DNA from: an uncultured Comamonas sp.
GTDB lineage: Bacteria > Pseudomonadota > Gammaproteobacteria > Burkholderiales > Burkholderiaceae_C
Reading direction: 5' to 3'
DNA length: 64,000 nucleotides
Assembly (NCBI GenBank): GCA_947306475.1
Contig: CAMZGS010000010.1
Span: 1-64,000, forward strand
How positions within the stretch are numbered: position 1 is the first letter of the stretch; each line of letters opens with the position of its first letter. This document shows positions 10,613-20,239 of the stretch, piece after piece. The notes below the pieces were generated by a model. That model had not been told where the DNA came from and did not search any database. It worked only from the letters and a program-made list of their open reading frames with translations. A program made the position numbers and the translations under genes.

Positions 10613-11377
10613 ATGCGCAAAACAATCTGGGCCCTGGCCCTCATGACCGCTGGTATGGGTACGGCCTATGCGGCCGATTTGAAGGTGGCCATTGACCCCA
10701 CCTACGAGCCTTTCACCTTCAAAACCGCCGATGGCAAACCTGCCGGGTTCGATGTGGACATCGCCGAGGCCATCTGTGCCGAACTCAAGCGCAAGTGCGT
10801 GTTCGTCGAGCAGGTCTGGGACAGCATGATCCCCGGCCTGCAGGCACGCAAGTACGACATCATCGTCAGCTCCATGTCGATCACCGAAGAGCGCAAGCGC
10901 GTGGTCGATTTCTCCGACCGCTACTACAAGACGCCCAGCGCCATCGTGGTGAAGAAGGGCACGGACTACACCGGCCCCGCCTCGCTCAAGGGCAAGAAGA
11001 TCGGTGTGCTCAAGGGCTCCACCCAGGAGAAGTGGGCCATGGGTGAACTCAAGCCCGCTGGCGTGACCGTGGTGCCCTACGAGGCGCAGGATCAGGTCTA
11101 TCTGGACATCAACGCCGGCCGCCTGGATGGCACTGTGGCCGACAAGGTGGAAGTGCACGGCGGCTTCCTGAGCAAGCCCGAAGGCAAGGACTACGGCTAT
11201 GTCGGCCCCGACCAGTACGAGCCCAAGTACTACGGCGATGGCATCGGCATCCCCGTGCGCAAGGGCCGCAAGGATCTGCTCGACCAGATCAATGCTGCCA
11301 TCAAGACCATCCGCGCCAATGGCACCTACGACCGGATCGCCAGGAAGTATTTCGATTTCGACCCCTACGGCAACTGA
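10613..11377 (+). CDS. argT: basic amino acid ABC transporter, periplasmic binding protein
   Basis: A 254-residue family-3 solute-binding protein with signal peptide (MRKTIWALALMTAGMGTAYA, cut before ADLKV). Features typical of lysine/arginine/ornithine and histidine binders are YEPFTFKTADGKPAGFDVDI, WDSMIPGLQARKYD and SSMSITEERKR. ATG 10613 is chosen over the in-frame TTG at 10595 because it starts the signal peptide and follows a purine-rich stretch. It is the first gene of a binding protein, two-permease, ATPase operon. Substrate assignment to Arg/Lys/Orn/His is by family plus the argG neighbourhood; which one is not certain. Confidence 0.88.
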   Translation: MRKTIWALALMTAGMGTAYAADLKVAIDPTYEPFTFKTADGKPAGFDVDIAEAICAELKRKCVFVEQVWDSMIPGLQARKYDIIVSSMSITEERKRVVDFSDRYYKTPSAIVVKKGTDYTGPASLKGKKIGVLKGSTQEKWAMGELKPAGVTVVPYEAQDQVYLDINAGRLDGTVADKVEVHGGFLSKPEGKDYGYVGPDQYEPKYYGDGIGIPVRKGRKDLLDQINAAIKTIRANGTYDRIARKYFDFDPYGN

Positions 11378-11489
11378 TGCCCAGGCATTCGTAACCACGC
11401 ATCCCCACCCTCAGCCCGCCGCTGCGCCCCACCGGCGGGCTGCGCTTTCTGGTGTTTTTTGACTGCTTCCTGAAGCATTGCATGCGCGC

Positions 11490-12176
11490 ATGAGCGACTA
11501 TTTCTTCTCCATCCTGCAAGGGGCGCTGCTCACCGTGGCCGTATCGTTGGCCTCGCTGCTGGTCTCCACCGTGCTGGGCCTGGCCGGCGCCACGGCCAAG
11601 CTGTCGGGGCGCCGCCCGCTGGTCTGGCTGGGCACCCTCTACACCACCGTGGTGCGCGGCATCCCCGAGCTGGTGCTGATGCTGCTGGTGTTCTACGGCG
11701 CTGCCATCGGCATCAACAACCTGTTTGAGGCCATGGGCTCGGAGTTCGTGCTCGACCTCAACCCCTTTGTCGCCGGTGTGCTCACCCTGGGCTTCATCTA
11801 CGGCGCGTACATGACCGAGACCTTCCGCGCCGCCATCCTGGCCATCCCCAAGGGCCAGATGGAAGCGGCCTGGGCCTTTGGCATGGGGCCGCTGCAGACA
11901 TTCCTGCGCATCACCCTGCCGCAGATGGTGCGCTACGCCCTGCCCGGCTACACCAACAACTGGCTGGTGCTGATCAAGGCCACCGCCCTGGTCAGCCTGA
12001 TCGGCCTGCACGACATGACCTATCTCGCCAAACAGGCCAGCGCAGCCACGCGTGAGCCGTTTGTCTTCCTGCTGTTTGCTGCCGGGCTGTACCTGGTGTT
12101 CACCAGCCTGTCGCTGGCGGTGCTCAAGCGCATCAACGAGCGCTACAGCCTGGGTACGGAAAAGGTGCAGCTATGA
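11490..12176 (+). CDS. hisQ: basic amino acid ABC transporter permease (HisQ type)
   Basis: A 228-residue inner-membrane permease with about five membrane segments and the EAA loop (MEAAWAFGMGPLQTFLRITLP) that contacts the ATPase. VVRGIPELVLMLLVFYG is typical of HisQ/ArtQ. ATG 11490 is used; its stop overlaps the next start in ATGA fashion, which suggests translational coupling. The 112-base gap after the binding-protein gene allows the usual down-shift in expression. Confidence 0.9.
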   Translation: MSDYFFSILQGALLTVAVSLASLLVSTVLGLAGATAKLSGRRPLVWLGTLYTTVVRGIPELVLMLLVFYGAAIGINNLFEAMGSEFVLDLNPFVAGVLTLGFIYGAYMTETFRAAILAIPKGQMEAAWAFGMGPLQTFLRITLPQMVRYALPGYTNNWLVLIKATALVSLIGLHDMTYLAKQASAATREPFVFLLFAAGLYLVFTSLSLAVLKRINERYSLGTEKVQL

Positions 12177-12886
12177 GTTGGGAGATTGTCTTTGCCCCCG
12201 AGCAGCTGCTTGCCTTCTGGAACGGGCTGCTGACCACCCTGGGCCTGCTGCTCTCCAGTCTGGGCATCGGCGCCATCGTGGCCATTGCCTGCGCGCTGGC
12301 GCTGACCAGCGGCCCGTGGTTCGTGCAGAAGCTGGTGGGAGGCTTCACCTACTTTGTGCGCGGCACGCCGCTGCTCATCCAGCTGTACCTGATCTACTAC
12401 GGCCTGGCCCAGCTGGACTGGATCCAGCAGCGCTGGGACGAGATCTGGCCCTGGACCCACTTCAAGGAACCCTTCTTCTGCGCTCTGCTGGCCTTCACGC
12501 TGAACACCGCCGGCTACACCGCCGAAATGCTGGCAGGAGCCATCCGTGAGACCAACCCCGGCGAAGTGGAAGCTGCGCGCGCCATGGGCATGGGCCGTTG
12601 GCAGATCATGCATCGCATCGTGCTGCCCAGCGCCCTGCGCCGCACCCTGCCGCCCTACAGCAACGAGGCGGTGATGATGCTGCACTCCACCAGCCTGGCC
12701 AGCACCGTGCCGGCGCTGACCGACATCACCGCCGTGGCCAGCCAGATCTACTCCGACTACTACCTGCCGTTTGAAGCCTATCTGGCCGCCGCCGCCATCT
12801 ACCTGTGCGTCACTTTTGCCCTGATCGGCTTCTTCCGCCTGCTGGAGACGCGCTTCCTGGCCTATCTGGCACCGCGCAAAAACTAA
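12173..12886 (+). CDS. hisM: basic amino acid ABC transporter permease (HisM type)
   Basis: A 237-residue partner permease. The EAA loop is GEVEAARAMGMGRWQIMHRIVLP, and YFVRGTPLLIQLYLIYYG is the HisM/ArtM signature. Its first codon overlaps the hisQ stop. Together with hisQ it forms the heterodimeric channel. Confidence 0.92.
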   Translation: MSWEIVFAPEQLLAFWNGLLTTLGLLLSSLGIGAIVAIACALALTSGPWFVQKLVGGFTYFVRGTPLLIQLYLIYYGLAQLDWIQQRWDEIWPWTHFKEPFFCALLAFTLNTAGYTAEMLAGAIRETNPGEVEAARAMGMGRWQIMHRIVLPSALRRTLPPYSNEAVMMLHSTSLASTVPALTDITAVASQIYSDYYLPFEAYLAAAAIYLCVTFALIGFFRLLETRFLAYLAPRKN

Positions 12887-12901
12887 CTTTCCGCTGCTTT
12901 C

Positions 12902-13678
<777 letters not shown>

Positions 13679-13774
13679 TTGCAGTAATTCATAGCAACAG
13701 TGGGGCTTGCGCAAAGGCTGGAAGCGCTTTTGAGCGGGGCATAATCCCCCCGTACGGGCCGCTTCGAGTCCGGC

Positions 13775-15055
13775 ATGGAGACTTGTGTGCCCCCTTCTTG
13801 TGCCTCTGAAGCTGCACCCCGGCATCGCCTGGGCGCGTGGCGCATCCCCCCCGCCTGGATCGTTGTGCTCTCAGGCATCGTCGTGGCGATGCATGTGGGC
13901 AAACTGCCGCCCGCCATCCCCGTCCTGCAACAAGCCCTGGGCGTAAGCCTGGTGCAGGCGGGCTTTCTGCTCTCTGCCGTGCAGCTGGCGGGCATGGCCC
14001 TGGGGGTGGTCGCAGGCATGGCTGCCGACCGCATGGGCCTGCGCCGCAGCCTGCTCACGGGCCAGGCCATCCTGGCAGCGGCCAGCCTGGCGGGCATGGC
14101 GGTGACCCATCCCACAGGGCTGCTGTTGTTGCGCGCGCTGGAAGGGGTGGGCTTTTTGCTGGCCGCGCTGGCCTCGCCCAGCCTGATTCGGCAACTGGTG
14201 CGCCCGTTGCAACTGCCGCTGTACCTGGGCCTGTGGAGCACCTACATGGGCACCGGCATTGCCCTGGCGCTGCTGGGCGGACCGCTGGCACTGCAATGGC
14301 TGGGCTGGCAAGGCTGGTGGGGACTGCTGGGGCTGCTGTCCTGCGCCGTGGCCATCTGGCTGCTGTACGCCATCCCCAGCGATCACGTGCGCGCCAGTGC
14401 AGCCCTGGCCCCGATGGCAGCGTCCCCCAGTCCCGCGACACCACCCGCTTCCTGGTGGGCCCCTCTGGCGCTGACGCTGCGCCACCGTGGCCCCTGGCAG
14501 GTGGCTCTGTTGTTTGCCCTGTATTCCAGCCAATGGCTGGCGGTGATTGGCTTTCTGCCCGCCATCTACGCGCAGGCGGGGCTTGGTAGCGCACAGGCCG
14601 GAGCCCTGACGGCACTGGCCTCCTGGATCAATGTGGTAGGCAACATTTCCTCAGGACGCCTGCTGCAACAAGGCTGGTGTGCGCGCCATCTGCTGTGGGT
14701 CGGCTACGGCAGCATGGGCCTGGGCACGGTGCTGATCTTTGGCATCTGGACCGAAGGCCTGCCCATGCTGCGTTACCTGGCAGTGCTGGTGTTTTCCGCC
14801 GTCGGCGGGGTGATTCCAGCGGTGCTGTTCTCGCTGGCGGTGCGCGTCGCGCCCAACGAGCGCACCGTCTCCACCACCGTGGGCTGGATGCAGCAATGCT
14901 CTTCCGCCGGGCAATTCCTGGGGGCCCCCCTGGTGGCCTGGGTGGCCAGCCAGGTGGGCGGCTGGCACTGGACCTGGGCGCTGACCGGCGCCGCCTCCTG
15001 TCTGGGCTTGTGGCTGGCCCGGCGTGTGCGCTTTCAGCCAGCGCACCAAGCCTGA
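13775..15055 (+). CDS. MFS transporter (CynX/NimT-like)
   Basis: A 426-residue, 12-helix major facilitator. The motif-A-like loop is [15 protein letters not shown] after helix 2. Overall layout fits the cyanate/nitroimidazole transporter-like branch, but the substrate cannot be read from sequence. The assigned ATG (13775) gives a 30-residue hydrophilic lead before helix 1, so a later start is possible. It is convergent with btuD across a palindromic repeat. Confidence 0.8.
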   Translation: METCVPPSCASEAAPRHRLGAWRIPPAWIVVLSGIVVAMHVGKLPPAIPVLQQALGVSLVQAGFLLSAVQLAGMALGVVAGMAADRMGLRRSLLTGQAILAAASLAGMAVTHPTGLLLLRALEGVGFLLAALASPSLIRQLVRPLQLPLYLGLWSTYMGTGIALALLGGPLALQWLGWQGWWGLLGLLSCAVAIWLLYAIPSDHVRASAALAPMAASPSPATPPASWWAPLALTLRHRGPWQVALLFALYSSQWLAVIGFLPAIYAQAGLGSAQAGALTALASWINVVGNISSGRLLQQGWCARHLLWVGYGSMGLGTVLIFGIWTEGLPMLRYLAVLVFSAVGGVIPAVLFSLAVRVAPNERTVSTTVGWMQQCSSAGQFLGAPLVAWVASQVGGWHWTWALTGAASCLGLWLARRVRFQPAHQA

Positions 15056-15071
15056 ACATGCAACAAAAAAC

Positions 15072-15153
15072 ATAGCTGCTGGCGCTTTCATTTTCAGGGT
15101 TTCATATGATTTTCTATATGAAACCTTTGCCCCATCAGCGCTAGCAGCTCTCT
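15072..15153. repeat. nested palindrome, copy C, likely bidirectional terminator
   Basis: Outer arms ATAGCTGCTGGCGCTT (15072-15087) and ATCAGCGCTAGCAGCTCTCT (15134-15153) enclose a perfect 10-base-pair inner stem, GGTTTCATAT/ATATGAAACC (15098-15107 with 15116-15125), with an 8-base loop. It occupies the convergent gap between the MFS gene and btuD, where a bidirectional terminator is expected. Confidence 0.8.
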
Positions 15154-15179
15154 TTTTCAAGAAATTCCGCACTGCATGC

Positions 15180-15947
15180 TCAGACAGGCAGCGCCCACCA
15201 GCGCCCATCGACCTGCCGCACACGGATGCGGTGATCGAACACCGCCTCCAGCGCAGCATGGGTGGCCGCATCGGCTGTCGCGCCCTGGTGCAGCACGCGT
15301 CCGCGCTGGATGATGATGAGCTGGTCGGACTGCAGCGCAATGCCCAGCTCATGCAGCACGCTGACCACGGTGATGCCCTGGGCGGTGAGCTCGCGCGCTG
15401 TGTCCATCCATTCGCTTTGGTGCGGTGGGTCCAGATTGGCCAGTGGCTCATCCATCAACAGCACCTGCGCCTGCACCGCCAAGGCGCGCGCCAGCAGCAC
15501 GCGCTGGCGCTCCCCCCCGGAAAGTTCGGCCACCGGACGCTGGTGCCACGCCCAGGCGTGCGTGCGGCGCAGCGCCTGCTGCACCACCGCATGATCCTGC
15601 GCGCTGGGCGCGGCCAGCCAACCCTGGTGCGGCAAGCGGCCCAGCATGACCACCTCGTAGCTGCTCAGGTCGGCCACCACGGATTCGTTCTGCCCCAGCC
15701 AGGCCAGCTGCCGGGCGCGCTGGCGGGCAGGCCAGTCGCGCAGCGGGCGACCCAGCAGTTCGAGCTGCCCCTGGCCGGGCTGCAAACCGGCCAAGGCACG
15801 CAACAGGGTGGATTTACCCGCGCCGTTGGGGCCGACGATGGCCGTCCAGCGGCCCTGCGGCACCGTCATGCTGACGTCATGCAGTATGGGCACTTTTCCG
15901 GCAGAAACGCATAGCCCGCTTGCGCTGAGTGCTACGTTTTCCTTCAT
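15180..15947 (-). CDS. btuD: corrinoid/siderophore-type ABC transporter ATPase
   Basis: A 255-residue ABC ATPase of the FepC/BtuD group. Walker A is GPNGAGKST, the signature is LSGGERQRVLLARAL and Walker B is VLLMDEPLANLD. ATG 15947 overlaps the stop of the permease gene (ATGA). The cobalamin assignment rests on the adjacent cobU and btuF-like genes, because the ATPase alone cannot distinguish B12 from heme or siderophore. Confidence 0.87.
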   Translation of the reverse strand: MKENVALSASGLCVSAGKVPILHDVSMTVPQGRWTAIVGPNGAGKSTLLRALAGLQPGQGQLELLGRPLRDWPARQRARQLAWLGQNESVVADLSSYEVVMLGRLPHQGWLAAPSAQDHAVVQQALRRTHAWAWHQRPVAELSGGERQRVLLARALAVQAQVLLMDEPLANLDPPHQSEWMDTARELTAQGITVVSVLHELGIALQSDQLIIIQRGRVLHQGATADAATHAALEAVFDHRIRVRQVDGRWWALPV

Positions 15948-16951
15948 AGCCCACCCCGCTGACGACCACGGTGCATCAGCCACAACAGGTAGCTGCCGCC
16001 CAGCAAGGCGGTGAGCACGCCCACAGGCAGCTCCTGCGGCGCCATCAGGCTGCGCGCCAGGATGTCGGCCCCCAGCAGCAGCAGCCCCCCCATGGCACTG
16101 GCCAGCCACAGACTGCGCCGGTAGGGCGCACGCACCAGGCCGCGCACCAGATGCGGCGCAGCCAGCCCGACAAAGGCGATCAGCCCGGTCTGCGACACTG
16201 CGGTGCCGGTGGCCAGGGCCAGCACGGCAATCAGGCCTGCGCGCAAGGCCGCCAGCGGCAAGCCCAGGCTGATGGCCGTGGCCTCGCCCAGGGACAAGGC
16301 ATCCAGCACCCGCGCCAGCGCCCAGGCAGCCAGGCTGCACAGCCCCCAGACCAGCGCCATCAGCACGCACGCCGACCAGCCGACCAGGGCGGTGCTGCCC
16401 AGCCCAAAGGCTTTCATGGGCTGCAACAGATCAGGGTAATGCAGCTCCAGCAGATCGCGCACGGCGCCCAGCACCATGCCCACCACCACCCCGGCCAGCA
16501 ACAGCCGCAATCCATGCACCACGCCCTGCGCCAGTACCAGGGCCAGTACCACGGCCCCGGCCGCCCCCAGAAAAGCCATGCCCACCATGCCCAGGTGCTG
16601 CAACCACGGCATGCCTGCGCCCACCGCCAAGGCAGCGCCACTGCCCGTCAGCGCCAGGGCCAGCGCCGAGCCCAGGGCCGCGCCCGAGGCACTGCCCAGC
16701 AGGAATGGATCGGCCAGCGGGTTGCGAAACAGCCCCTGCGCCACAGCCCCGGCCAGCCCCAGCAGCGCCCCGGCCAGCCAGGCACCCAGGCTGCGCGGCA
16801 GGCGGATCTGCCACAGGATCTGCCGGGCAACGGCATCGTGCGAAGACCATAGCGCCTCCAGCCCCATGCTGCCTACGGCCATGCCCAGCAGCAGCAACAA
16901 AGCGCCGAGCAGCAGCAGCACCGGCCCCAGCCAGGGGCGCTGGGTCTGCAT
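15944..16951 (-). CDS. btuC: corrinoid ABC transporter permease (FecCD family)
   Basis: A 335-residue permease with about ten membrane segments of the FecCD/BtuC family. LPRSLGAWLAGALLGLAGAV and QGLFRNPLADPFLLG are hallmark motifs. ATG 16951 (MQTQRPWLGP) is chosen because the upstream part of the open frame is antisense-like and not conserved. It is coupled to btuD by the overlap, and 31 bases separate it from btuF upstream. Confidence 0.9.
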   Translation of the reverse strand: MQTQRPWLGPVLLLLGALLLLLGMAVGSMGLEALWSSHDAVARQILWQIRLPRSLGAWLAGALLGLAGAVAQGLFRNPLADPFLLGSASGAALGSALALALTGSGAALAVGAGMPWLQHLGMVGMAFLGAAGAVVLALVLAQGVVHGLRLLLAGVVVGMVLGAVRDLLELHYPDLLQPMKAFGLGSTALVGWSACVLMALVWGLCSLAAWALARVLDALSLGEATAISLGLPLAALRAGLIAVLALATGTAVSQTGLIAFVGLAAPHLVRGLVRAPYRRSLWLASAMGGLLLLGADILARSLMAPQELPVGVLTALLGGSYLLWLMHRGRQRGGL

Positions 16952-16982
16952 GGGGCGCGCAGCAGTGGGGGGCTGGACCGGC

Positions 16983-17846
16983 TCAGGGCACACGGCGGGG
17001 CGCTTTCTCGCGCAGGCATTGCGCCAGCAGGTGGGCCGCTTCGGCCATGCGCGGGCCGGGGCGCAGCAGAATGTCGAGCTGCTGCGGCGCAAAGCGGCAA
17101 ATGCGTTGCTGCTGCACAGCCGCCAGCCCCTCCCAGCCCGGGTAGGTGAGCGCTCCCCCCACCTGGCCCTGGATGATGATCTGCGGATCGGCGCGCAGCA
17201 CGAACTCGGGGCTGAGCTGCGGAAACGCGCCCAACTCGGCCGGCACCACGTTGTGCGCCCCCAGGCGGCTCAGGATTTCCCCGATGAACGACTGCGGGCC
17301 CGCAGCAAACGGCCCGCGCGCCACTTCAAAGTACACCCGCACGCCGCGCACCTGTTCGGGCACACTGGCAGCGGCGGCATCCAGCCCGCTCTGGATGCGC
17401 TGCCACAGGGCATCGGCGCCCGTGGCAGGTGGCAATTGCAGCAAGGCACCCAGGCGCTGCAACATCTGCTGCACCTGCGCCTGGTTGTCGGCATCCAGCG
17501 CCACGGTGCGCACCCCCAGCGCCTGCAAACGCCGGGCTGCCTGGGTCGAGCGCGACAGCAGCACCACATCCGGACGCAGCGCCACGATGGCTTCCACACT
17601 GGGATCCAGCCCTCCGCCCACCACCGGCAGGCGTGCCACAAGCTGCGGTGGCCAGGTGGAATGGCGATCCACCCCCACCAGACGATCGCAGGCGCCCAGC
17701 GCGCACACGGCCTCGGTAACTGCAGGCTGCAAACTCACGATGCGCTGTGGGGGAGCAGAGGTATCCCCAGTCTGTGCCCAGGCCTGCACACCCCAGATGC
17801 ACAGCGCCCACGACAGCACCAGGCAACGGCACAGCACCATCATCAT
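16983..17846 (-). CDS. btuF: cobalamin-binding periplasmic protein
   Basis: A 287-residue helical-backbone (class III) metal-chelate binding protein. It has a signal peptide (LCRCLVLSWALCIWGVQAWA) and the family opening RIVSLQPAVTEAVCALGACDRLVGV. Three consecutive ATG codons (17846, 17843, 17840) could start it, and the first overlaps the cobU stop. BtuF or a related corrinoid-binding protein is the best call because it is fused in order with cobU. Confidence 0.87.
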   Translation of the reverse strand: MMMVLCRCLVLSWALCIWGVQAWAQTGDTSAPPQRIVSLQPAVTEAVCALGACDRLVGVDRHSTWPPQLVARLPVVGGGLDPSVEAIVALRPDVVLLSRSTQAARRLQALGVRTVALDADNQAQVQQMLQRLGALLQLPPATGADALWQRIQSGLDAAAASVPEQVRGVRVYFEVARGPFAAGPQSFIGEILSRLGAHNVVPAELGAFPQLSPEFVLRADPQIIIQGQVGGALTYPGWEGLAAVQQQRICRFAPQQLDILLRPGPRMAEAAHLLAQCLREKAPRRVP

Positions 17847-18457
17847 GCGGCGCGGCCTTTCACGGCCAGTGGCACGCCGGCCACCATCAGCGTCAGCACA
17901 TCGCACACCTGCGCCACCCGCTGGTTCAACACCCCCAGGGCATCGACAAAGGCACGTACCTCCTGCCCCAGGGGAATGACACCCAGACCGATTTCGTTGC
18001 CCACCAGCACCACCGGGCCACGCGCCTGTGTCAAAGCTTCCAAAAAAAGAGCTTCCTGCACTTGCCAGTCTTGTGTTTTCGGCAGATTCTCTGTACCGTC
18101 TCCCGGTACCGACGGCGGCATGAGCCAGTTGGTCAGCCACAGCGTCAGGCAATCGACCACCACCAGCGTCTGCGGCTGGCTGTGGCGGCGCAGGGCCTGG
18201 GCCAGATACAGCGGCGCATGCTCGGTCTGCAACCGGGGTGCACGCCGGGCGCGCTCCTGCTGGTGGCGGGCAATGCGCGCCTGCATTTCCGCATCGGCAG
18301 GCACGGCGGTGGCCAGCAGCACGGCCTGGTGGCAGGCATCGCCCTGCAACCACTGCTGGGCCAGGGCTTCCGCACGGCGCGACTTGCCGCTTTTTTGCCC
18401 GCCCAGAATCAACTCAGTCCTCAGCCAAGAGGCCTTGGGGTCATGTATGGAAGACAC
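17843..18457 (-). CDS. cobU: adenosylcobinamide kinase / guanylyltransferase
   Basis: Bifunctional CobU/CobP enzyme that phosphorylates adenosylcobinamide and transfers GMP to it in the nucleotide-loop pathway. The P-loop LILGGQKSGKSRRAE lies near the start, VVVDCLTLWLTNWL is the Walker-B-like strand, and VVLVGNEIGLGVIP is the conserved C-terminal motif. The open frame reaches 18550, but GTG 18457 gives the family-like length (204 residues); the exact start is uncertain. It heads the cobU-btuF-btuC-btuD salvage operon. No cobalamin riboswitch was seen upstream. Confidence 0.9.
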   Translation of the reverse strand: MSSIHDPKASWLRTELILGGQKSGKSRRAEALAQQWLQGDACHQAVLLATAVPADAEMQARIARHQQERARRAPRLQTEHAPLYLAQALRRHSQPQTLVVVDCLTLWLTNWLMPPSVPGDGTENLPKTQDWQVQEALFLEALTQARGPVVLVGNEIGLGVIPLGQEVRAFVDALGVLNQRVAQVCDVLTLMVAGVPLAVKGRAA

Positions 18458-18582
18458 CGCACGCCTGTTCAAGAAAACCGGGGATTGTAGAAGGTGCAAA
18501 TGTGAAAAAAGTATCACTTTGCAGCTACAAACCCAAGGCACGCACCCCAATTGAGGGAGCGCGCCTACAATACCGCCCCTGC

Positions 18583-18795
18583 ATGACTACATCCTCACCT
18601 ATCGATGCCCTGACTCCCCGAGTGGAGCAATTGTTGGAACAATTTCAACAGTTGCAGCGTGCCCACAGCGATCTGCAGGCACAGCTGGAAGCCGTCACCC
18701 AGGAACGTGACTCCCTGCGTCTGCGCCTGCAGGCCGCCCGCGCACGGGTGGATGAGTTGATTGCACGCCTGCCCGTCAACCAGGAGCGACCATGA
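18583..18795 (+). CDS. ZapB-like coiled-coil cell-division protein
   Basis: A 70-residue, almost wholly coiled-coil protein. Heptads run through VEQLLEQFQQLQRAHSDLQAQ and the Arg-rich tail. It matches the small ZapB-like proteins encoded directly before zapA in betaproteobacteria. Its stop overlaps the zapA start by four bases (ATGA), so the two are translationally coupled. It is divergent from cobU. Confidence 0.8.
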   Translation: MTTSSPIDALTPRVEQLLEQFQQLQRAHSDLQAQLEAVTQERDSLRLRLQAARARVDELIARLPVNQERP

Positions 18796-19175
18796 GTCAA
18801 GTGCCCGTCAAGATCATGCAGCAGGACTATGTTCTGAGCTGTCCCGACGGTCAGGAAGCTGCCTTGCAGGAAGCAGTGGCCAAGGCCAACCAGGCCATGC
18901 AGCCCCTGTGCGAGACCGCCAAGGTCCGCACCCGCGAGCAGGCCGCCGTGCTGGTGGCGGTCAACTTTGCCTTCCAAAACCTCGCGCTGCAAAAACACAT
19001 CTCGCAACTGGAGCAACAAGTGGCCCAGCTGGCGCTGGCGGCCACCGCAGCCGAACAACAGCCAAACACCACACCGGACAAGGCCGCAGCGGAGCGCATC
19101 CAGGCCCTGTGCGAGCGCATCGACACCGCCCTTGGCAAGACGACCGCACCGCCCGAGTCCCAGCCAGCCCCATAA
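18792..19175 (+). CDS. zapA: cell division protein ZapA
   Basis: A 127-residue ZapA family protein that bundles FtsZ at the division ring. The N-terminal beta-rich head (VPVKIMQQDYVLSCPDGQE) and the long C-terminal coiled coil (ALQKHISQLEQQVAQLALAA) are both visible. The 6S RNA gene lies directly downstream, as in many proteobacteria. Confidence 0.92.
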   Translation: MSQVPVKIMQQDYVLSCPDGQEAALQEAVAKANQAMQPLCETAKVRTREQAAVLVAVNFAFQNLALQKHISQLEQQVAQLALAATAAEQQPNTTPDKAAAERIQALCERIDTALGKTTAPPESQPAP

Positions 19176-19240
19176 CGTCAGTCAGGTCGCCCGACAAGGC
19201 TGCTGACAGTCGCCCGGGATCTGCGGGATCTGCCGGAAGG

Positions 19241-19249
19241 TGTAAAATC
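19241..19249 (+). promoter_or_regulatory. -10 element of 6S RNA promoter
   Basis: TGTAAAATC is an extended -10-like element 5-6 bases before the predicted 5' end of 6S RNA. A clear -35 box was not assigned. Confidence 0.5.
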
Positions 19250-19253
19250 GCGC

Positions 19254-19430
19254 CTGTCTGCAATTCTGTCGGGCTTTATATTGCCTTGAACCAATGCTCC
19301 TTGAGCACGGGCTTGGTACATTGCCCTGCAAGCGTGATCGTCTCGCGTCAGATGAACCCAATGCTTGGCTGCCCTCGCCCACCTGAACCCCCGGTTCAGG
19401 TTGACGGCCCGGTGGTTTTGCAGACACCTC
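19254..19430 (+). ncRNA. ssrS: 6S RNA
   Basis: A closing stem TGTCTGCAA (19255-19263) pairs perfectly with TTGCAGACA (19418-19426). Inside it, CGGGC pairs with GCCCG and TGAACC with GGTTCA. This leaves a large internal bubble and an apical arm, the promoter-mimic shape of 6S RNA. In this family of RNAs that shape sequesters sigma-70 RNA polymerase in stationary phase. The position directly after zapA is the conserved location. Ends are approximate. Confidence 0.87.
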
Positions 19431-19544
19431 CCCGCCTCTGAGCGTCTTTCTTCCCCCCTCTCCCGCATTCCCCCAACAGCCTGGCAGCCCGCCTTCACGG
19501 GCGTCCCTTGGACTTCGAGCAGGAGGCTTGCGCTGATTGCTTGC

Positions 19545-20234
19545 CTAGGCGCACCACAGGGCCGGGCCATGCACGGCATCCAGCCACAGGGCCCACAGCG
19601 CCACCACCATCAGCATGGCACCGGCTGCGCGCGTGCCCCAGGCAGCACGCCAGCGCCCGATGGCACCCTGCAGCACACGCCAGGCCACAGGCGCCAGCCA
19701 CAGCCACAGACCGCTGCCCACACCAAAGGCCAGCATACCCAGGGCCCCCGCTGCAGCATTGGCCGCCAGGGCAGCCACCAGAACGGCCGAATACAACAGA
19801 CTGCACGGCAGCAGTGCCCAGGCCATGCCCGCAATCACCGTGCCGCCAGGACGCTGCACCAGAGGCTGCACCCTGGCCCAGACGGCTCGACCGGCCCGCT
19901 CCAGCCACTGCGGCTGCTGACCCTGCAACACCATCAGACCGCCCCAGAACAGGATGGCCAGATGCATGCCTGTCCACACCGGGCGCAGCCAGGCCGTGCT
20001 GTCGGCCAGCCAGGCCAGTTGCCCCACTGCCACCGCAGCCACCGCACCCAGCAGGCTGTAGCCCAGCAGGCGCCCGCCATGAAAGCCCAGCCAGCCCCAG
20101 GTCAGCAGTGGCCCCTCCGCCACCCGTCCCCGTCCGGCAACCACCGCACATGGTGCGGCACACATGGCAAGACAATGGGGCCCGCCCAGGAGTCCCATCA
20201 CCAATGCCGTCCACAACAGAGAAGCGAGAAACAT
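19545..20234 (-). CDS. TauE/SafE-like membrane protein next to hemN-fnr
   Basis: A 229-residue inner-membrane protein with about six hydrophobic segments. It starts MFLASLLWTALVMGLLGGPH and has the Cys pattern GGPHCLAMCAAPC near its N-terminus. Such 'sulfite exporter TauE/SafE family' proteins often sit beside hemN, fnr and cytochrome cbb3 genes and may serve copper or heme maturation. The annotated name should not be taken as proof of sulfite export. It follows hemN by 5 bases, so the two are one transcript. Confidence 0.83.
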   Translation of the reverse strand: MFLASLLWTALVMGLLGGPHCLAMCAAPCAVVAGRGRVAEGPLLTWGWLGFHGGRLLGYSLLGAVAAVAVGQLAWLADSTAWLRPVWTGMHLAILFWGGLMVLQGQQPQWLERAGRAVWARVQPLVQRPGGTVIAGMAWALLPCSLLYSAVLVAALAANAAAGALGMLAFGVGSGLWLWLAPVAWRVLQGAIGRWRAAWGTRAAGAMLMVVALWALWLDAVHGPALWCA

Positions 20235-20239
20235 AGGGA

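Noticed and set aside
18458-18582. Cobalamin riboswitch before cobU
   Set aside because: The region is too short and no B12-box-like core was found.
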